Part shown: piece by piece, positions 1 to 9,371 of the stretch
Layout: each line of letters starts with the position of its first letter
Numbering within the stretch: position 1 is the stretch's first letter
Source: Burkholderiaceae bacterium
Lineage (GTDB): Bacteria; Pseudomonadota; Gammaproteobacteria; Burkholderiales; Burkholderiaceae_C
Reading direction: 5' to 3'
Assembly (NCBI GenBank): GCA_030695205.1
Contig: JAUYTN010000038.1
Span: forward strand, 46,052 to 110,051
Length of the DNA: 64,000 nt
Translations under genes and position numbers: made by a program
The notes under the pieces: generated by a model
What the model was told of the DNA's origin: nothing
Databases searched by the model: none
The model's input: only the letters and a program-made list of their open reading frames with translations

Positions 1-1820
1 GCGAGGTGGCCGCCGACCTGGTGGTCATGGCCGTGGGCATTCGCCCCAACACCGCGCTGGCCGAGGCCATGAAGCTGCACGTCAACCGCGGCATTGTGGT
101 CAACGACACCCTGCAAACCACCACCGACCCGCGCATCTACGCCGTGGGCGAGTGCGCCGCGCACCGGGGCATTGCCTACGGGCTGGTGGCCCCGCTGTTC
201 GAGCAAGGCAAGGTACTGGCCAACCACCTGGCCGAATACGGCATTGGGCGCTACACCGGCTCGCTCACCTCGACCAAACTCAAGGTCACGGGCATCGACC
301 TGTTCAGTGCCGGTGAATTCCAGGGTGGCGAGGGCACCGAAGAAATCGTCATGTCCGACCCCACCGCGCCCAACGGTGGTGTGTACAAAAAGCTGGTGCT
401 CAAAAACGACAAACTGGTGGGCGCCTGCCTGTACGGCGACACGGTGGACGGCAGCTGGTACTTCAAGCTGCTGCGCGATGGCCGCAGCATCACCGACATC
501 CGCGATCGGCTGATGTTTGGCGAAAGCAACATCGGTGACGCGGGCCACCAGGGCCACAACAAAGCAGCCGCCATGGCCGACACCGACGAGGTGTGCGGCT
601 GCAACGGCGTGACCAAGGGCACCATCTGCAAAGCCATCCGCGACAAAGGCCTGTTCACCCTGGACGAGGTGCGCAAACACACCAAGGCCAGCGCCAGCTG
701 CGGCAGTTGCACCGGGCTGGTGGAGCAGCTCATCATGTTCACCGCCGGGGGCGACTACTCGGCCACCCCAAAAACCAAAGCCATCTGTGGCTGCACCAGC
801 CACGGCCACCAGGCAGTGCGCGAAGCCATCAGGGACCAGAAGCTGCTGACCATTGCCAATGTGTTCCAGGCCCTGGACTGGAAAACGCCCAACGGTTGTG
901 CCACCTGCCGCCCCGCCGTCAACTACTACCTCATCAGCACCTGGCCCAAACAGGCGAAGGATGACCCGCAAAGCCGCTTCATCAACGAGCGCAGCCACGC
1001 CAACATCCAGAAAGACGGCACCTACAGCGTCATTCCGCGCATGTGGGGTGGCGAAACCACCGCCAGCGAACTGCGCCGCATTGCCGACGCGGTGGACAAA
1101 TACAACATACCCACCGTCAAGGTGACCGGGGGCCAGCGCATCGACCTGCTGGGCGTGAAAAAAGAAGACCTGCAGGCCGTGTGGAAAGACATCGGCATGC
1201 CCAGTGGCCACGCCTATGCCAAGGCGCTGCGCACCGTCAAAACCTGTGTGGGCTCCGAGTGGTGCCGCATGGGCACACAAGACAGCACCCAGATGGGCAA
1301 AGACCTGGAGCGCGCCATGTGGCGCATGTATGCCCCGCACAAGGTGAAATTTGCCGTGAGTGGCTGCCCGCGCAACTGCGCCGAGGCGGGCATCAAAGAC
1401 GTGGGCATCATCGGCGTGGACAGCGGCTGGGAGATGTATGTGGCCGGCAACGGCGGCATCAAAACCGAGGTGGCGCACTTTTTCGTCAAGCTGAAAACCG
1501 CCGAAGAGGTGCTGGAGTACACCGGTGCCTTCTGCGAGCTGTACCGCCAGGAAGGCTGGTACCTGGAGCGCACGGTGCACTGGGTCAACCGCGTGGGCCT
1601 CGACTACGTCAAGAAAAAAATCCTCGACGACCACGCAGGCCGCCAAGCCCTGTGGGAGCAGCTGCAGTTTGCACTCGACGGCGAACCCGACCCGTGGTTC
1701 GAGCTGGACAAGGCCTCGGTCGACGCCCGCCAGTTCAGCCCCGTGGTGTTGGCCGCCGACGCGGGCCTGGTGGGGACCGCAGACACCGAAGCGGTGGCTG
1801 CACTCTCATCCAGCCGCTAA
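1..1820 (+). CDS. nirB: NADH-dependent nitrite reductase large subunit, 3' part
   Basis: Assimilatory nitrite reductase subunit that reduces nitrite to ammonium in the cytoplasm with NADH, FAD, Fe-S centres and siroheme. The frame is already open at the window edge (first full codon at base 3), so the N-terminal FAD half is missing; the GTG at 6 is internal. Visible in order: the end of the pyridine-nucleotide-disulphide reductase domain (VVMAVGIRPNTALAEA), two BFD-like [2Fe-2S] modules (CGCNGVTKGTIC with CGSCTG; ICGCTSHG with CATCRP), the ferredoxin-like half domain, and the siroheme/[4Fe-4S] ligands TCVGSEWC and SGCPRNCAEAG. It is the first visible gene of a nitrate-assimilation operon with nirD, nasA, ybiB and cobA downstream. 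Family assignment is secure. Confidence 0.96.
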   Translation, partial: EVAADLVVMAVGIRPNTALAEAMKLHVNRGIVVNDTLQTTTDPRIYAVGECAAHRGIAYGLVAPLFEQGKVLANHLAEYGIGRYTGSLTSTKLKVTGIDLFSAGEFQGGEGTEEIVMSDPTAPNGGVYKKLVLKNDKLVGACLYGDTVDGSWYFKLLRDGRSITDIRDRLMFGESNIGDAGHQGHNKAAAMADTDEVCGCNGVTKGTICKAIRDKGLFTLDEVRKHTKASASCGSCTGLVEQLIMFTAGGDYSATPKTKAICGCTSHGHQAVREAIRDQKLLTIANVFQALDWKTPNGCATCRPAVNYYLISTWPKQAKDDPQSRFINERSHANIQKDGTYSVIPRMWGGETTASELRRIADAVDKYNIPTVKVTGGQRIDLLGVKKEDLQAVWKDIGMPSGHAYAKALRTVKTCVGSEWCRMGTQDSTQMGKDLERAMWRMYAPHKVKFAVSGCPRNCAEAGIKDVGIIGVDSGWEMYVAGNGGIKTEVAHFFVKLKTAEEVLEYTGAFCELYRQEGWYLERTVHWVNRVGLDYVKKKILDDHAGRQALWEQLQFALDGEPDPWFELDKASVDARQFSPVVLAADAGLVGTADTEAVAALSSSR

Positions 1821-1830
1821 GGGTTGCCCC

Positions 1831-2610
1831 ATGCTGCGCCGCACCCTCCTACTTTCTGCCGCTGCCCTGGCTCTGCCCACGCAGGCCCAGGTGCTCCACC
1901 TGAGTGACGCCATCAACAAGGCCGGCCGACAGCGCATGCTCAGCCAGCGCATGGGCAAGGCCTGGCTGGCCCTGTTGCAGGGTGTCGAAACCAGCGCCGC
2001 GCAGCGGGTGCTCAACACCTCCATGGCCTTGTTTGACCGCCAGCACGTTGAACTCAAGGCCTATGCACCCACTCCCGAGCTGCGCGCCACCTACCAGCAG
2101 CTGGAGGCGGTGTGGTCCGACTACAAAGCCGCGCTGGTGGGCAACGTCCCCAGCAAGGACAAGGCGGCCGCGCTGCTTGCGCTCGACGCCCAGGTGCTGG
2201 GCCTGGCGCATCAGGGCACGGGCCAGTACGAGGCGGTGCTGGCCAGGCCCGAGGGCAAACTCGTCAACGTGGCAGGCCGCCAGCGCATGCTCAGCCAGCG
2301 CATGGCCAAGTTCTACCTGGCCGCCACCCTGCAGGTGGACACCGACCGCAGCACCTCCGAAATGGCCAAGGCCAAGGCAGAGTTCGTCACGGCCATGGCC
2401 TTGCTGCGCGACGCCCCCGAGGCCACCGCCCGCATCAGAGACGAGCTGCAACTGGCCGACGCGCAATGGGTGTTTTTTGACGCTGCCTTGCAGCGCATGC
2501 AGTCCAGCAACCGGCTGGAGAAAGCCATGTCGGACGTGTTCGTCTCCAGCGAGAACCTGCTCAGCGTCATGGACCGCGTCACCGGCCTCTATGCCAGCGT
2601 GACCACCTGA
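1831..2610 (+). CDS. Secreted tandem PilJ/NarX-type P-box protein
   Basis: 259-residue protein with a clear signal peptide (MLRRTLLLSAAALALPTQAQ) and no other membrane segment, so it is predicted periplasmic. The mature part holds two copies of the PilJ-N / NarX-like helical domain; each begins with the same motif AGRQRMLSQRM (about residues 32 and 149), closely resembling the nitrate-binding P-box of NarX/NarQ. There is no kinase, HAMP or methyl-accepting domain. ATG 1831 is chosen because it gives the signal peptide and starts 10 nt after the nirB stop. Lying between nirB and nirD, it may bind nitrate or nitrite in the periplasm, but this is inferred from the motif and location only. Confidence 0.8.
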   Translation: MLRRTLLLSAAALALPTQAQVLHLSDAINKAGRQRMLSQRMGKAWLALLQGVETSAAQRVLNTSMALFDRQHVELKAYAPTPELRATYQQLEAVWSDYKAALVGNVPSKDKAAALLALDAQVLGLAHQGTGQYEAVLARPEGKLVNVAGRQRMLSQRMAKFYLAATLQVDTDRSTSEMAKAKAEFVTAMALLRDAPEATARIRDELQLADAQWVFFDAALQRMQSSNRLEKAMSDVFVSSENLLSVMDRVTGLYASVTT

Positions 2611-2620
2611 CTGTATTTCA

Positions 2621-2672
2621 AGCAAAAAGCGCCTCTATCGCTTGTTATATATAAATTTTTAGCTATTATTTA
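2621..2672 (+). repeat. Dispersed ~45-nt repeat, copy 1
   Basis: AT-rich element between the P-box gene and nirD with the family pattern GCCTCTATCGCTTG then TTAGCTATTATT. It separates nirD from the preceding gene, so it may form RNA structure within the operon transcript. Confidence 0.7.
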
Positions 2673-2684
2673 ATCGAGTACAAC

Positions 2685-3071
2685 ATGACCACCTGGATAC
2701 CCGTTTGCCCGCTTGACGACATCCCCACCCTGGGCGCTCGGCGCGTGGCCCGCCCCGTGGGGCTGGATGTGGCCGTGTTCAAAAACAGCTCGGGCGAGGT
2801 GTTTGCCCTGCTCGACCGCTGCCCCCACAAAGGCGGCCCCCTGAGCCAGGGCATTGTGTTCGGCAACAGCGTGGCCTGCCCGCTGCACAACTGGACCATT
2901 GGTCTGTGCAACGGCCAGGCAGCCGCCCCCGACGAAGGCAGCACACCCGCCTTTGCCGTGAAGGTGGACGCTGGCCAGGTGTGGCTGGACGCTGACCAAC
3001 TCGCCACCCTAGGCACCGACCTGACCCGCCCCATCGCCGGACCCAAACCCTGCCGCTCGGGCTGCGCCTGA
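2685..3071 (+). CDS. nirD: Nitrite reductase small subunit (Rieske type)
   Basis: 128-residue NirD, partner of NirB in NADH-dependent nitrite reduction in the cytoplasm. A Rieske [2Fe-2S] fold is visible with the ligand motifs CPHKGG (about residue 46) and CPLHNW (about residue 66). Length is normal for the family. It is separated from nirB by the P-box gene, an insertion not found in the usual nirBD pair, and is followed after about 50 nt by nasA. Confidence 0.95.
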   Translation: MTTWIPVCPLDDIPTLGARRVARPVGLDVAVFKNSSGEVFALLDRCPHKGGPLSQGIVFGNSVACPLHNWTIGLCNGQAAAPDEGSTPAFAVKVDAGQVWLDADQLATLGTDLTRPIAGPKPCRSGCA

Positions 3072-3120
3072 ACCCCACCTTCGCCCCAACCGCCCCCACC
3101 GCTTCCGGAGCCCACCCGCC

Positions 3121-6042
3121 ATGCCCGTACAAACCACCCGCTCCACCTGCCCCTACTGCGGTGTGGGCTGTGGCGTGCTCATTGAATCCGATGGCCACCA
3201 GGTGCTGGGCGTCCAAGGCGACCCCGACCACCCCGCCAACCTCGGCCGCCTGTGCACCAAAGGGGCCACACTGGCGCAAACGGCCAGCACCCCCATTGCG
3301 CGGCAGACCCGCCTGCTGCAGCCCCTGCAGCGGCTGCAGCGCGGTGGCCCCACCACACCACTGGGCTGGGACGCCGCCCTGGACCTGGCCAGTCAGCGCC
3401 TGGCAGGCACCGTGCGCGACCACGGCCCAGGCGCGTTGGGCATCTATGTCAGCGGCCAGTTGCTGACCGAGGACTACTACGTCTTCAACAAACTGGCCAA
3501 AGGCCTGCTGGGCACGAACAACATCGACACCAACTCCCGCCTGTGCATGAGCAGTGCGGTCGCGGGCTACAAACTCACCCTGGGAGCCGATGCACCACCC
3601 GGCTGCTACGCCGACGTGGACCATGCGCAAACCGTCTTCATTGCCGGCAGCAACGCCGCGTGGGCCCACCCCATCCTATTTCGCCGCCTGGAAGATGCCA
3701 AAGCAGCCCGGCCCGACCTGAAGATCATCGTGGCCGACCCGCGCCGCACCGACACCGCCGCCAGCGCCGACCTGCACCTGCCGCTGCAGCCCGGCACCGA
3801 CGTGGCCCTGTTCCACGGGCTGCTGCACATCATGTTGTGGGAAGGCTGGACGGACAGTGCCTACATCGCCGCCCACACCCAGGGCTTTGAAGCACTCAAA
3901 ACCCTGGTGCGCGACCACACCCCCGACCATGTGGCCAGGGTGTGTGGCCTGCCCAAGGCAGACCTCCTCACCGCCGCCCGCTGGATGGCGGGTGTGTCCT
4001 GGGATGGTGTGCCAAGCGACACCAACGCCGCCAACGCCTTCACCGGGCGAGACGGCCGCAGCCGCCGCCCCACCCTCAGCCTGTACTGCCAGGGTCTGAA
4101 CCAGAGCAGCAGCGGCACCGCCAAAAACGCCGCCCTCATCAACCTGCACCTGGCCACCGGCCAGATAGGCCACCCCGGCGCTGCACCGTTCAGCCTGACC
4201 GGCCAGCCCAACGCCATGGGCGGGCGCGAGGTGGGCGGCCTGGCCAACCTGCTCAGCGCCCACCGAGACATGGCCAACCCCGCCCACCGTGCCGAAGTGG
4301 CCGCGCTGTGGGGAGTACCCAGCGTGCCCGACCAGCCGGGCAAAACTGCCATCGAGATGTTCCAGGCCGCTGCCGATGGCGAGATCAAGGCACTGTGGAT
4401 CGTGTGCACCAACCCGGCGCAAAGCATGCCCGACCAGGCCACCGTGCGCCGTGCCCTGGCGCGTGCCGAGTTCGTCATCGTGCAAGAGGCCTACGCCACC
4501 ACTGCCACAGCCGACTGGGCAGACCTGCTCCTGCCCGCCACCACCTGGGCCGAAAAAGACGGCACCGTCACCAACAGTGAGCGCTGCATCAGCCGGGTAC
4601 GGACCGCCGTGCGCCCACCCCTGGCTAGCGCCAGCGGCTCAGACTGCCCCATCAGCGGCGACGGTCCCCGGCACGACTGGGCCATTGGCACACAGCTTGC
4701 AAAGCGCTTACAAGCCTCCCTGCAACCCCACTGGCCCGACCTGTTTCCCTACAGCACGCCCGAATCCATCTGGAACGAGCACCGAGAAAGCACACGCGGC
4801 CGCGACCTGGACATCACCGGACTGAGCTACCCCATGCTGGACACCCAAGGCCCCCAACCATGGCCACTGCCCCAAGGGCAAGTGGGCGGGCAGGTTCGCC
4901 TGTACGAAGACGGCACCTTCCCCACCGCCGATGGCCGCGCCAGCTTTGCTGCCGTGCCACACCGCCCGGTGGCCGAAGAGCGCGAGTCCGCCTTTCCGTT
5001 CTCACTCACCACAGGCCGCCTGCGCGACCAGTGGCACGGCATGAGCCGCACCGGCACCCTGGGCCGCCTGTTTGGCCATGTACCCGAGCCCAGCATCCAG
5101 ATGCACCCGCAAGACATGGCCCGCCGAGGGCTGGCCGAGGGTGAGCTGGTACGCGTCACCAGCCGCCGCGGCAGCGTGATCGTGCCTGCCGAAGCCTGCG
5201 ACCAGCTCGGCCTGGGCCAGGTCTTCATGGCCATGCACTGGGGCAGCGAGTACCTCAGCGGCCAGAGCCTGAGCGGCGAGGTACTGGCGGGCGTCAACGC
5301 GCTGACCACCTCGGCACACTGCCCCACCTCCAAGCAGCCCGAGTTCAAGCATGCAGCGGTGCGCATCGACAAGGCGGCCCTGCCCTGGACCCTGCTGGGC
5401 CTGGCCTGGCTGCCCGCCGATGTGGCCCACACCACCCAGCTGGCCCTGCGCGCCTTCATGCCTCAGTTTGCCTTTGCCACCTGCGTGCCCTTTGGCCGCG
5501 AGCGCTCGGGCGTGCTGTTTCGGGCCGCCGCCATCCAAGCCCCCGACGCCCACCTGCTCGACGACATGGAGCGCCTGCTGGGCCTGCACACCCCCAACAC
5601 CTTGCGCTACAGCGACCCCAAGCACGGGCAGCGGCGCGCCGTTCGCCTGTACCGCCCTGGCGGCCACGACACCCCCGCCGAGGCGGCGGTGCTGGAGGCC
5701 TTCTTTCTGGCGGGCGACACCCGCTCACAAGCCTGGATCAAAACCCTGCTCCAGGAAGAATTGCCCGCCGAGGCCTATGGCCGCCAGTTGCTGCTGCCAA
5801 GTGCCCAACCTCCCGATGCGCTGGCCTCGGCCGCGCTGCAGGCCGGCCCACAAGTCTGCACCTGCCTCAACGTCAGCCAGCCCACCATTGCGGCCCACCT
5901 GTCCACCACAGCGGGCAGCGCAGCCGAGCGGCTGGCGTCGCTGCAAGCCAGCCTGAAGTGCGGCACCCAATGCGGCTCGTGCCTGCCCGAGCTCAAGCGG
6001 CTGGTGGCCTCGGTAGCCCAGAAGCTGCCGGCCCGTGTGTGA
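3121..6042 (+). CDS. nasA: Assimilatory nitrate reductase catalytic subunit
   Basis: 973-residue molybdopterin oxidoreductase that reduces nitrate to nitrite in the cytoplasm. The N-terminal [4Fe-4S] ligands are C10, C13, C17 and C45 (CPYCGVGC ... LCTKG), followed by the Mo-bis-MGD domains and the C-terminal dinucleotide-binding barrel. The last ~60 residues form a BFD-like [2Fe-2S] module (CTCLNVS ... CGTQCGSC), as in Klebsiella-type NasA. No separate electron-transfer subunit (NasC/NarB partner) lies nearby, so the extra Fe-S module probably accepts electrons directly. Same operon as nirBD. Confidence 0.95.
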   Translation: MPVQTTRSTCPYCGVGCGVLIESDGHQVLGVQGDPDHPANLGRLCTKGATLAQTASTPIARQTRLLQPLQRLQRGGPTTPLGWDAALDLASQRLAGTVRDHGPGALGIYVSGQLLTEDYYVFNKLAKGLLGTNNIDTNSRLCMSSAVAGYKLTLGADAPPGCYADVDHAQTVFIAGSNAAWAHPILFRRLEDAKAARPDLKIIVADPRRTDTAASADLHLPLQPGTDVALFHGLLHIMLWEGWTDSAYIAAHTQGFEALKTLVRDHTPDHVARVCGLPKADLLTAARWMAGVSWDGVPSDTNAANAFTGRDGRSRRPTLSLYCQGLNQSSSGTAKNAALINLHLATGQIGHPGAAPFSLTGQPNAMGGREVGGLANLLSAHRDMANPAHRAEVAALWGVPSVPDQPGKTAIEMFQAAADGEIKALWIVCTNPAQSMPDQATVRRALARAEFVIVQEAYATTATADWADLLLPATTWAEKDGTVTNSERCISRVRTAVRPPLASASGSDCPISGDGPRHDWAIGTQLAKRLQASLQPHWPDLFPYSTPESIWNEHRESTRGRDLDITGLSYPMLDTQGPQPWPLPQGQVGGQVRLYEDGTFPTADGRASFAAVPHRPVAEERESAFPFSLTTGRLRDQWHGMSRTGTLGRLFGHVPEPSIQMHPQDMARRGLAEGELVRVTSRRGSVIVPAEACDQLGLGQVFMAMHWGSEYLSGQSLSGEVLAGVNALTTSAHCPTSKQPEFKHAAVRIDKAALPWTLLGLAWLPADVAHTTQLALRAFMPQFAFATCVPFGRERSGVLFRAAAIQAPDAHLLDDMERLLGLHTPNTLRYSDPKHGQRRAVRLYRPGGHDTPAEAAVLEAFFLAGDTRSQAWIKTLLQEELPAEAYGRQLLLPSAQPPDALASAALQAGPQVCTCLNVSQPTIAAHLSTTAGSAAERLASLQASLKCGTQCGSCLPELKRLVASVAQKLPARV

Positions 6043-6087
6043 GCTTATGACCCAAAGTTGTTTGCAACAGCACACAATCGCCACCCC

Positions 6088-7023
6088 ATGAGCATCAGCC
6101 ACTACATCAAAGACATCGGTCGGGGCAAGGACGGCGCCCGATCGCTCAACCGCGAACAGGCCACTGACCTGATGGGCCAGGTGCTGGACGCCCGCATCAC
6201 CGACCTGGAACTGGGTGCGTTCTGCCTGGCCATGCGCATCAAGGGAGAAACCGCCGACGAAATGGCCGGCTTTCTGGATGCCACACACGCCCGGCTGCAG
6301 CCCCTGGCCCACCCTCGCTGCCCCACGGTGGTGCTGCCCAGCTACAACGGGGCACGCCGCCTGCCCGTGCTCACCCCCCTTCTGGCCCTGCTGCTGGCCC
6401 GAGAGGGCGTGGCGGTGCTGGTGCATGGCCACGCCACCGAAGACAGCCGCGTTTCATCACAACAAGTGCTCTCTGCGCTTGCTGATCAAGAACAGTTAGC
6501 TATCGATTGGTCTAGCCAACTTGCCCCCGGCCAGGTGTCGTTCCAACCGACGGAAGGCCTGTTACCGGGACTGGCCCGCCTGCTGGATGTGCGCCGTGTG
6601 GTCGGGCTGCGCAACCCCGGCCACAGCCTGGTCAAGCTGATGCAACCCGTGGCCGGGCCTGCGGTGGTGGTGAGCAGCTACACCCACCCCGAGTACCTGA
6701 CGTCCATGGCCGCCACCCTGACGCTGACCCGCACCTGCGCCCTGCTGCTGCGCGGCACCGAAGGCGAACCCGTGGCCGACGCCCGCCGCACCCCCGCCAT
6801 GGACGGTCTGGTCAACGGCACCATCACCCGGCTGCAGGCCGCGCAGGACGGGCCACTGGCGCACCTGCCCCAGCTGCCCGCGCCCGATGCCAGCGCCACT
6901 GCCGCCTGGACCGCCAGCGTGCTGGCTGGTGCCACCCCAGTGCCCACCCCCATTGCCCAGCAGGTGCAGCACCTGCTGGCGCTGGCCCGCCTCTGTGGCA
7001 ACACCGCTGCCGCGCACCACTGA
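6088..7023 (+). CDS. ybiB: YbiB/TrpD2-like glycosyl-transferase-fold protein
   Basis: 311-residue homologue of the YbiB family, which has the anthranilate phosphoribosyltransferase (TrpD) fold but is reported to bind nucleic acid rather than make tryptophan. Seen: the N-terminal helical domain (LMGQVLDARITDLELGAFCLAMRIKGE, here split by description: residues ~30-56) and the family-typical C-terminal LxxLARLCGNTAAA tail. ATG 6088 is preferred over TTG 6058, which would add ten unconserved residues. Family members are often found in betaproteobacterial nitrate-assimilation operons, as here; the role in that pathway is unknown. A dispersed repeat lies in frame at 6464-6508. Confidence 0.82.
   Translation: MSISHYIKDIGRGKDGARSLNREQATDLMGQVLDARITDLELGAFCLAMRIKGETADEMAGFLDATHARLQPLAHPRCPTVVLPSYNGARRLPVLTPLLALLLAREGVAVLVHGHATEDSRVSSQQVLSALADQEQLAIDWSSQLAPGQVSFQPTEGLLPGLARLLDVRRVVGLRNPGHSLVKLMQPVAGPAVVVSSYTHPEYLTSMAATLTLTRTCALLLRGTEGEPVADARRTPAMDGLVNGTITRLQAAQDGPLAHLPQLPAPDASATAAWTASVLAGATPVPTPIAQQVQHLLALARLCGNTAAAHH
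6464..6508 (+). repeat. Dispersed ~45-nt repeat, copy 2 (inside ybiB)
   Basis: Matches the family pattern GCGCTTG ... GTTAGCTATCGATT in the same order and spacing as copy 1, but lies inside ybiB and is translated in frame (about residues 126-140). The surrounding gene is GC-rich, so the element stands out in composition. Confidence 0.6.
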
Positions 7024-7081
7024 TTCCACCCCCGCTCCCCCTGTCACCGCCAACGTCGCCACCCCCAACATCACCACCGCC

Positions 7082-7918
7082 ATGCACCCGAACTCCCCCC
7101 CACTTTCCACCACCTGCACCCCTGGCTGCGCCGCTGAGCCCACCCCAGGAAGCTGCACCCTGGTGGGTGCTGGCCCTGGCGACCCCGAGCTGCTGACGCT
7201 CAAGGCCGTGCGGGCCATCCAACAAGCCACCCTGCTGCTGGTGGACGACCTGGTGGGTGACGGCGTGGTGGCCCTGGCAAGCCCCGGCACCCGCGTGGTG
7301 CATGTGGGCAAGCGGGGGGGCTGCAAATCTACCCCGCAAGCCTTCATCCAACGGCTCATGGTGCAGGCGGTGCAGGCGGGCGAGCGGGTCGTACGCCTCA
7401 AGGGGGGCGATCCGTTCGTGTTCGGGCGCGGGGGCGAAGAGGTGGAGCACCTGCAGGCGCAGGGCGTATCGGTCACAGTGGTCAACGGCATCACGGCGGG
7501 GCTGGCAGCGGTGACGTCACTGGGCGTGCCGCTCACCCACCGCGAGCACGCACACGGGGTGGTGTTCGTCACCGGCCACGCCAAGCCGGGTAGCCAAGGC
7601 ACCGACTGGCGCGCCCTGGCCGCCACCTGCCACCAGGCGCGGCTGACGCTGGTCATTTACATGGGGGTCGGCGGTGCGGCCCACATCCAGGCCGAGCTGC
7701 TGACCGGCCTGCCGGCCCACACCCCCGTGGCCATCGTCCAGCATGCCAGCCTCCCTCAGCAGCGGCATGCGGTGTGCGAGCTGCAACACCTGCATGCCAC
7801 CTTGCAAACCGAGCAACTGGGCAGCCCCAGCGTGATGGTGGTGGGCGACGTGATGGGCGGCCTGCTGGCCCTGCAGCAGCACAGCTCCCCGGCCGAGGTG
7901 GTGCGCCGCACCGGCTGA
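7082..7918 (+). CDS. cobA: Uroporphyrinogen-III C-methyltransferase
   Basis: 278-residue SAM-dependent methyltransferase that converts uroporphyrinogen III to precorrin-2, the siroheme precursor needed by NirB. Diagnostic motifs: VGAGPGDPELLTLKA near the N terminus and VVRLKGGDPFVFGRGGEE, plus NGITAGLAA in the SAM-binding region. ATG 7082 is chosen; the upstream open frame lies inside ybiB. It is a stand-alone SUMT without the CysG oxidase/ferrochelatase domain, so later siroheme steps must be encoded elsewhere. Last gene of the nitrate operon. Confidence 0.92.
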   Translation: MHPNSPPLSTTCTPGCAAEPTPGSCTLVGAGPGDPELLTLKAVRAIQQATLLLVDDLVGDGVVALASPGTRVVHVGKRGGCKSTPQAFIQRLMVQAVQAGERVVRLKGGDPFVFGRGGEEVEHLQAQGVSVTVVNGITAGLAAVTSLGVPLTHREHAHGVVFVTGHAKPGSQGTDWRALAATCHQARLTLVIYMGVGGAAHIQAELLTGLPAHTPVAIVQHASLPQQRHAVCELQHLHATLQTEQLGSPSVMVVGDVMGGLLALQQHSSPAEVVRRTG

Positions 7919-8038
7919 TCGCCGCCAACGACCCGCCCACGGCCTGCCCAGCGGCAGGTCCATGAGCCGCCCGTACGCGCCAAGCCACGGCAAGGGCACC
8001 CCGCAGCTGGCACAGCGCCCGCACGTACACTGCCGCGC

Positions 8039-9364
8039 ATGTCTGAATTCGATGCTGTCATATTGGGCGCAGGTGCAGCCGGCCTGTTCTGCGCGGGAGC
8101 TGCTGCCAAGCGCGGCTTGCGTGTGCTGCTGATTGACCACAGCCCGCGTGTGGCCGAAAAAATCCGAATCTCGGGCGGTGGGCGCGCCAACTTCACCAAC
8201 CGCGACCTGGATGTGCGCGCCCCGCAGCGCCACTTTCTGGGCAACAACCCGCAGTTCTGCCGCTCGGCGCTGGCGCGCTACACACCACAGGACTTTGTGG
8301 CCCTGGTGCAGCGCCACGGCATTGCCTTCCATGAAAAGCACAAGGGCCAGCTGTTTTGTGACCACTCGGCCGAAGACATCATCCGCATGCTGCTGGCCGA
8401 ATGCGGCGACCAGGTGACGCGCTGGCAGCCTTGCGAGGTGAAACACACGGTGTTTTTGGGCTCTGACGCTTGTTCTGGTTCACGTTCATGCTACGAATTG
8501 ACCACATCGCAAGGCACAGTCCGCGCTCGCTCGCTGGTGGTGGCCACGGGTGGCTTGTCCATTCCCAAAATCGGGGCCACCGACCTGGGTTATCGGCTGG
8601 CGCGGCAATTTGGCCTGCCCTTGGTTGCCACACGCCCCGCATTGGTGCCGCTGACGTTTGACGAAGCCCAATGGCAACCGCTGGCCTCGCTGGCCGGTGT
8701 GGCCCTGCCGGTGCGCTTGGCCACTGGCGAAAAGAAGCAGCGGGTGGAGTTTCTGGAGGACCTGCTGTTTACCCACCGGGGCCTGTCCGGGCCTGGGGTA
8801 TTGCAAATTTCCAGCTTCTGGCAACCTGGCCAAGCGCTGACCATCGACCTCGCGCCCGACGTGCACCTGCACGACGAGCTGCTGCAGGCCAAGCGCACCT
8901 CCAAAAAACGAACCGCCAACGAACTGGCCCGCTGGTTGCCCGCACGCCTGGCCGACGCGGCCTGCGCGGGCTTGCTGAGCAGTGCCAACCCATCTGGTGC
9001 CCAGGCCGCCGCCCTGGCCAGCGCCTGCGAACGCGCCATTTGCGACGTGCCCGACAAAGCCTTGCTGCAACTGGCCGACGCGGTGCACCACTGGCAGGTG
9101 GTGCCCAACGGCACCGAGGGCTACCGCAAGGCAGAAGTGACTGCTGGCGGGGTGGACACCCAGGCCCTGTCGCAGCAAACCATGGAAGCCAAAGCCCAGC
9201 CCGGCCTGTACTTCATTGGCGAGGTGGTGGACATCACCGGCTGGCTGGGCGGCTACAACTTCCAGTGGGCATGGTCGAGCGCGCAGGCGTGTGCTGAAGC
9301 ACTGGCTGGGCCTGGAATTGAAGCCGCAGCCATCCGCACCCCTTCCTCGTCGTCACCCACCTGA
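8039..9364 (+). CDS. NAD(P)/FAD-dependent oxidoreductase, HI0933 (YhiN/BaiN) family
   Basis: 441-residue flavoprotein. The N-terminal FAD-binding Rossmann motif is VILGAGAAGLFCAGAAAKRG, followed by the family signature EKIRISGGGRANFTN; the C terminus has GEVVDITGWLGGYNFQWAWSSA (described here by its parts GEVVDITGW and GGYNFQWAWS), typical of HI0933 proteins. The substrate in proteobacteria is unknown; the name BaiN comes from a bile-acid enzyme of the same family and should not be transferred. A dispersed repeat is embedded at 8452-8500. Confidence 0.85.
   Translation: MSEFDAVILGAGAAGLFCAGAAAKRGLRVLLIDHSPRVAEKIRISGGGRANFTNRDLDVRAPQRHFLGNNPQFCRSALARYTPQDFVALVQRHGIAFHEKHKGQLFCDHSAEDIIRMLLAECGDQVTRWQPCEVKHTVFLGSDACSGSRSCYELTTSQGTVRARSLVVATGGLSIPKIGATDLGYRLARQFGLPLVATRPALVPLTFDEAQWQPLASLAGVALPVRLATGEKKQRVEFLEDLLFTHRGLSGPGVLQISSFWQPGQALTIDLAPDVHLHDELLQAKRTSKKRTANELARWLPARLADAACAGLLSSANPSGAQAAALASACERAICDVPDKALLQLADAVHHWQVVPNGTEGYRKAEVTAGGVDTQALSQQTMEAKAQPGLYFIGEVVDITGWLGGYNFQWAWSSAQACAEALAGPGIEAAAIRTPSSSSPT
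8452..8500 (+). repeat. Dispersed ~45-nt repeat, copy 3 (inside the HI0933 gene)
   Basis: Divergent copy with the pattern GGGCTCTGACGCTTG followed by ATGCTACGAATTG, translated in frame in the flavoprotein gene (around residues 138-154, a surface-loop-like Cys/Ser-rich stretch). Confidence 0.5.
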
Positions 9365-9371
9365 ATCTGTC

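Noticed and set aside
251..742. Long minus-strand frame inside nirB
   Set aside because: It is antisense to strongly conserved NirB sequence, has no homology-like motif and is a GC-rich shadow.
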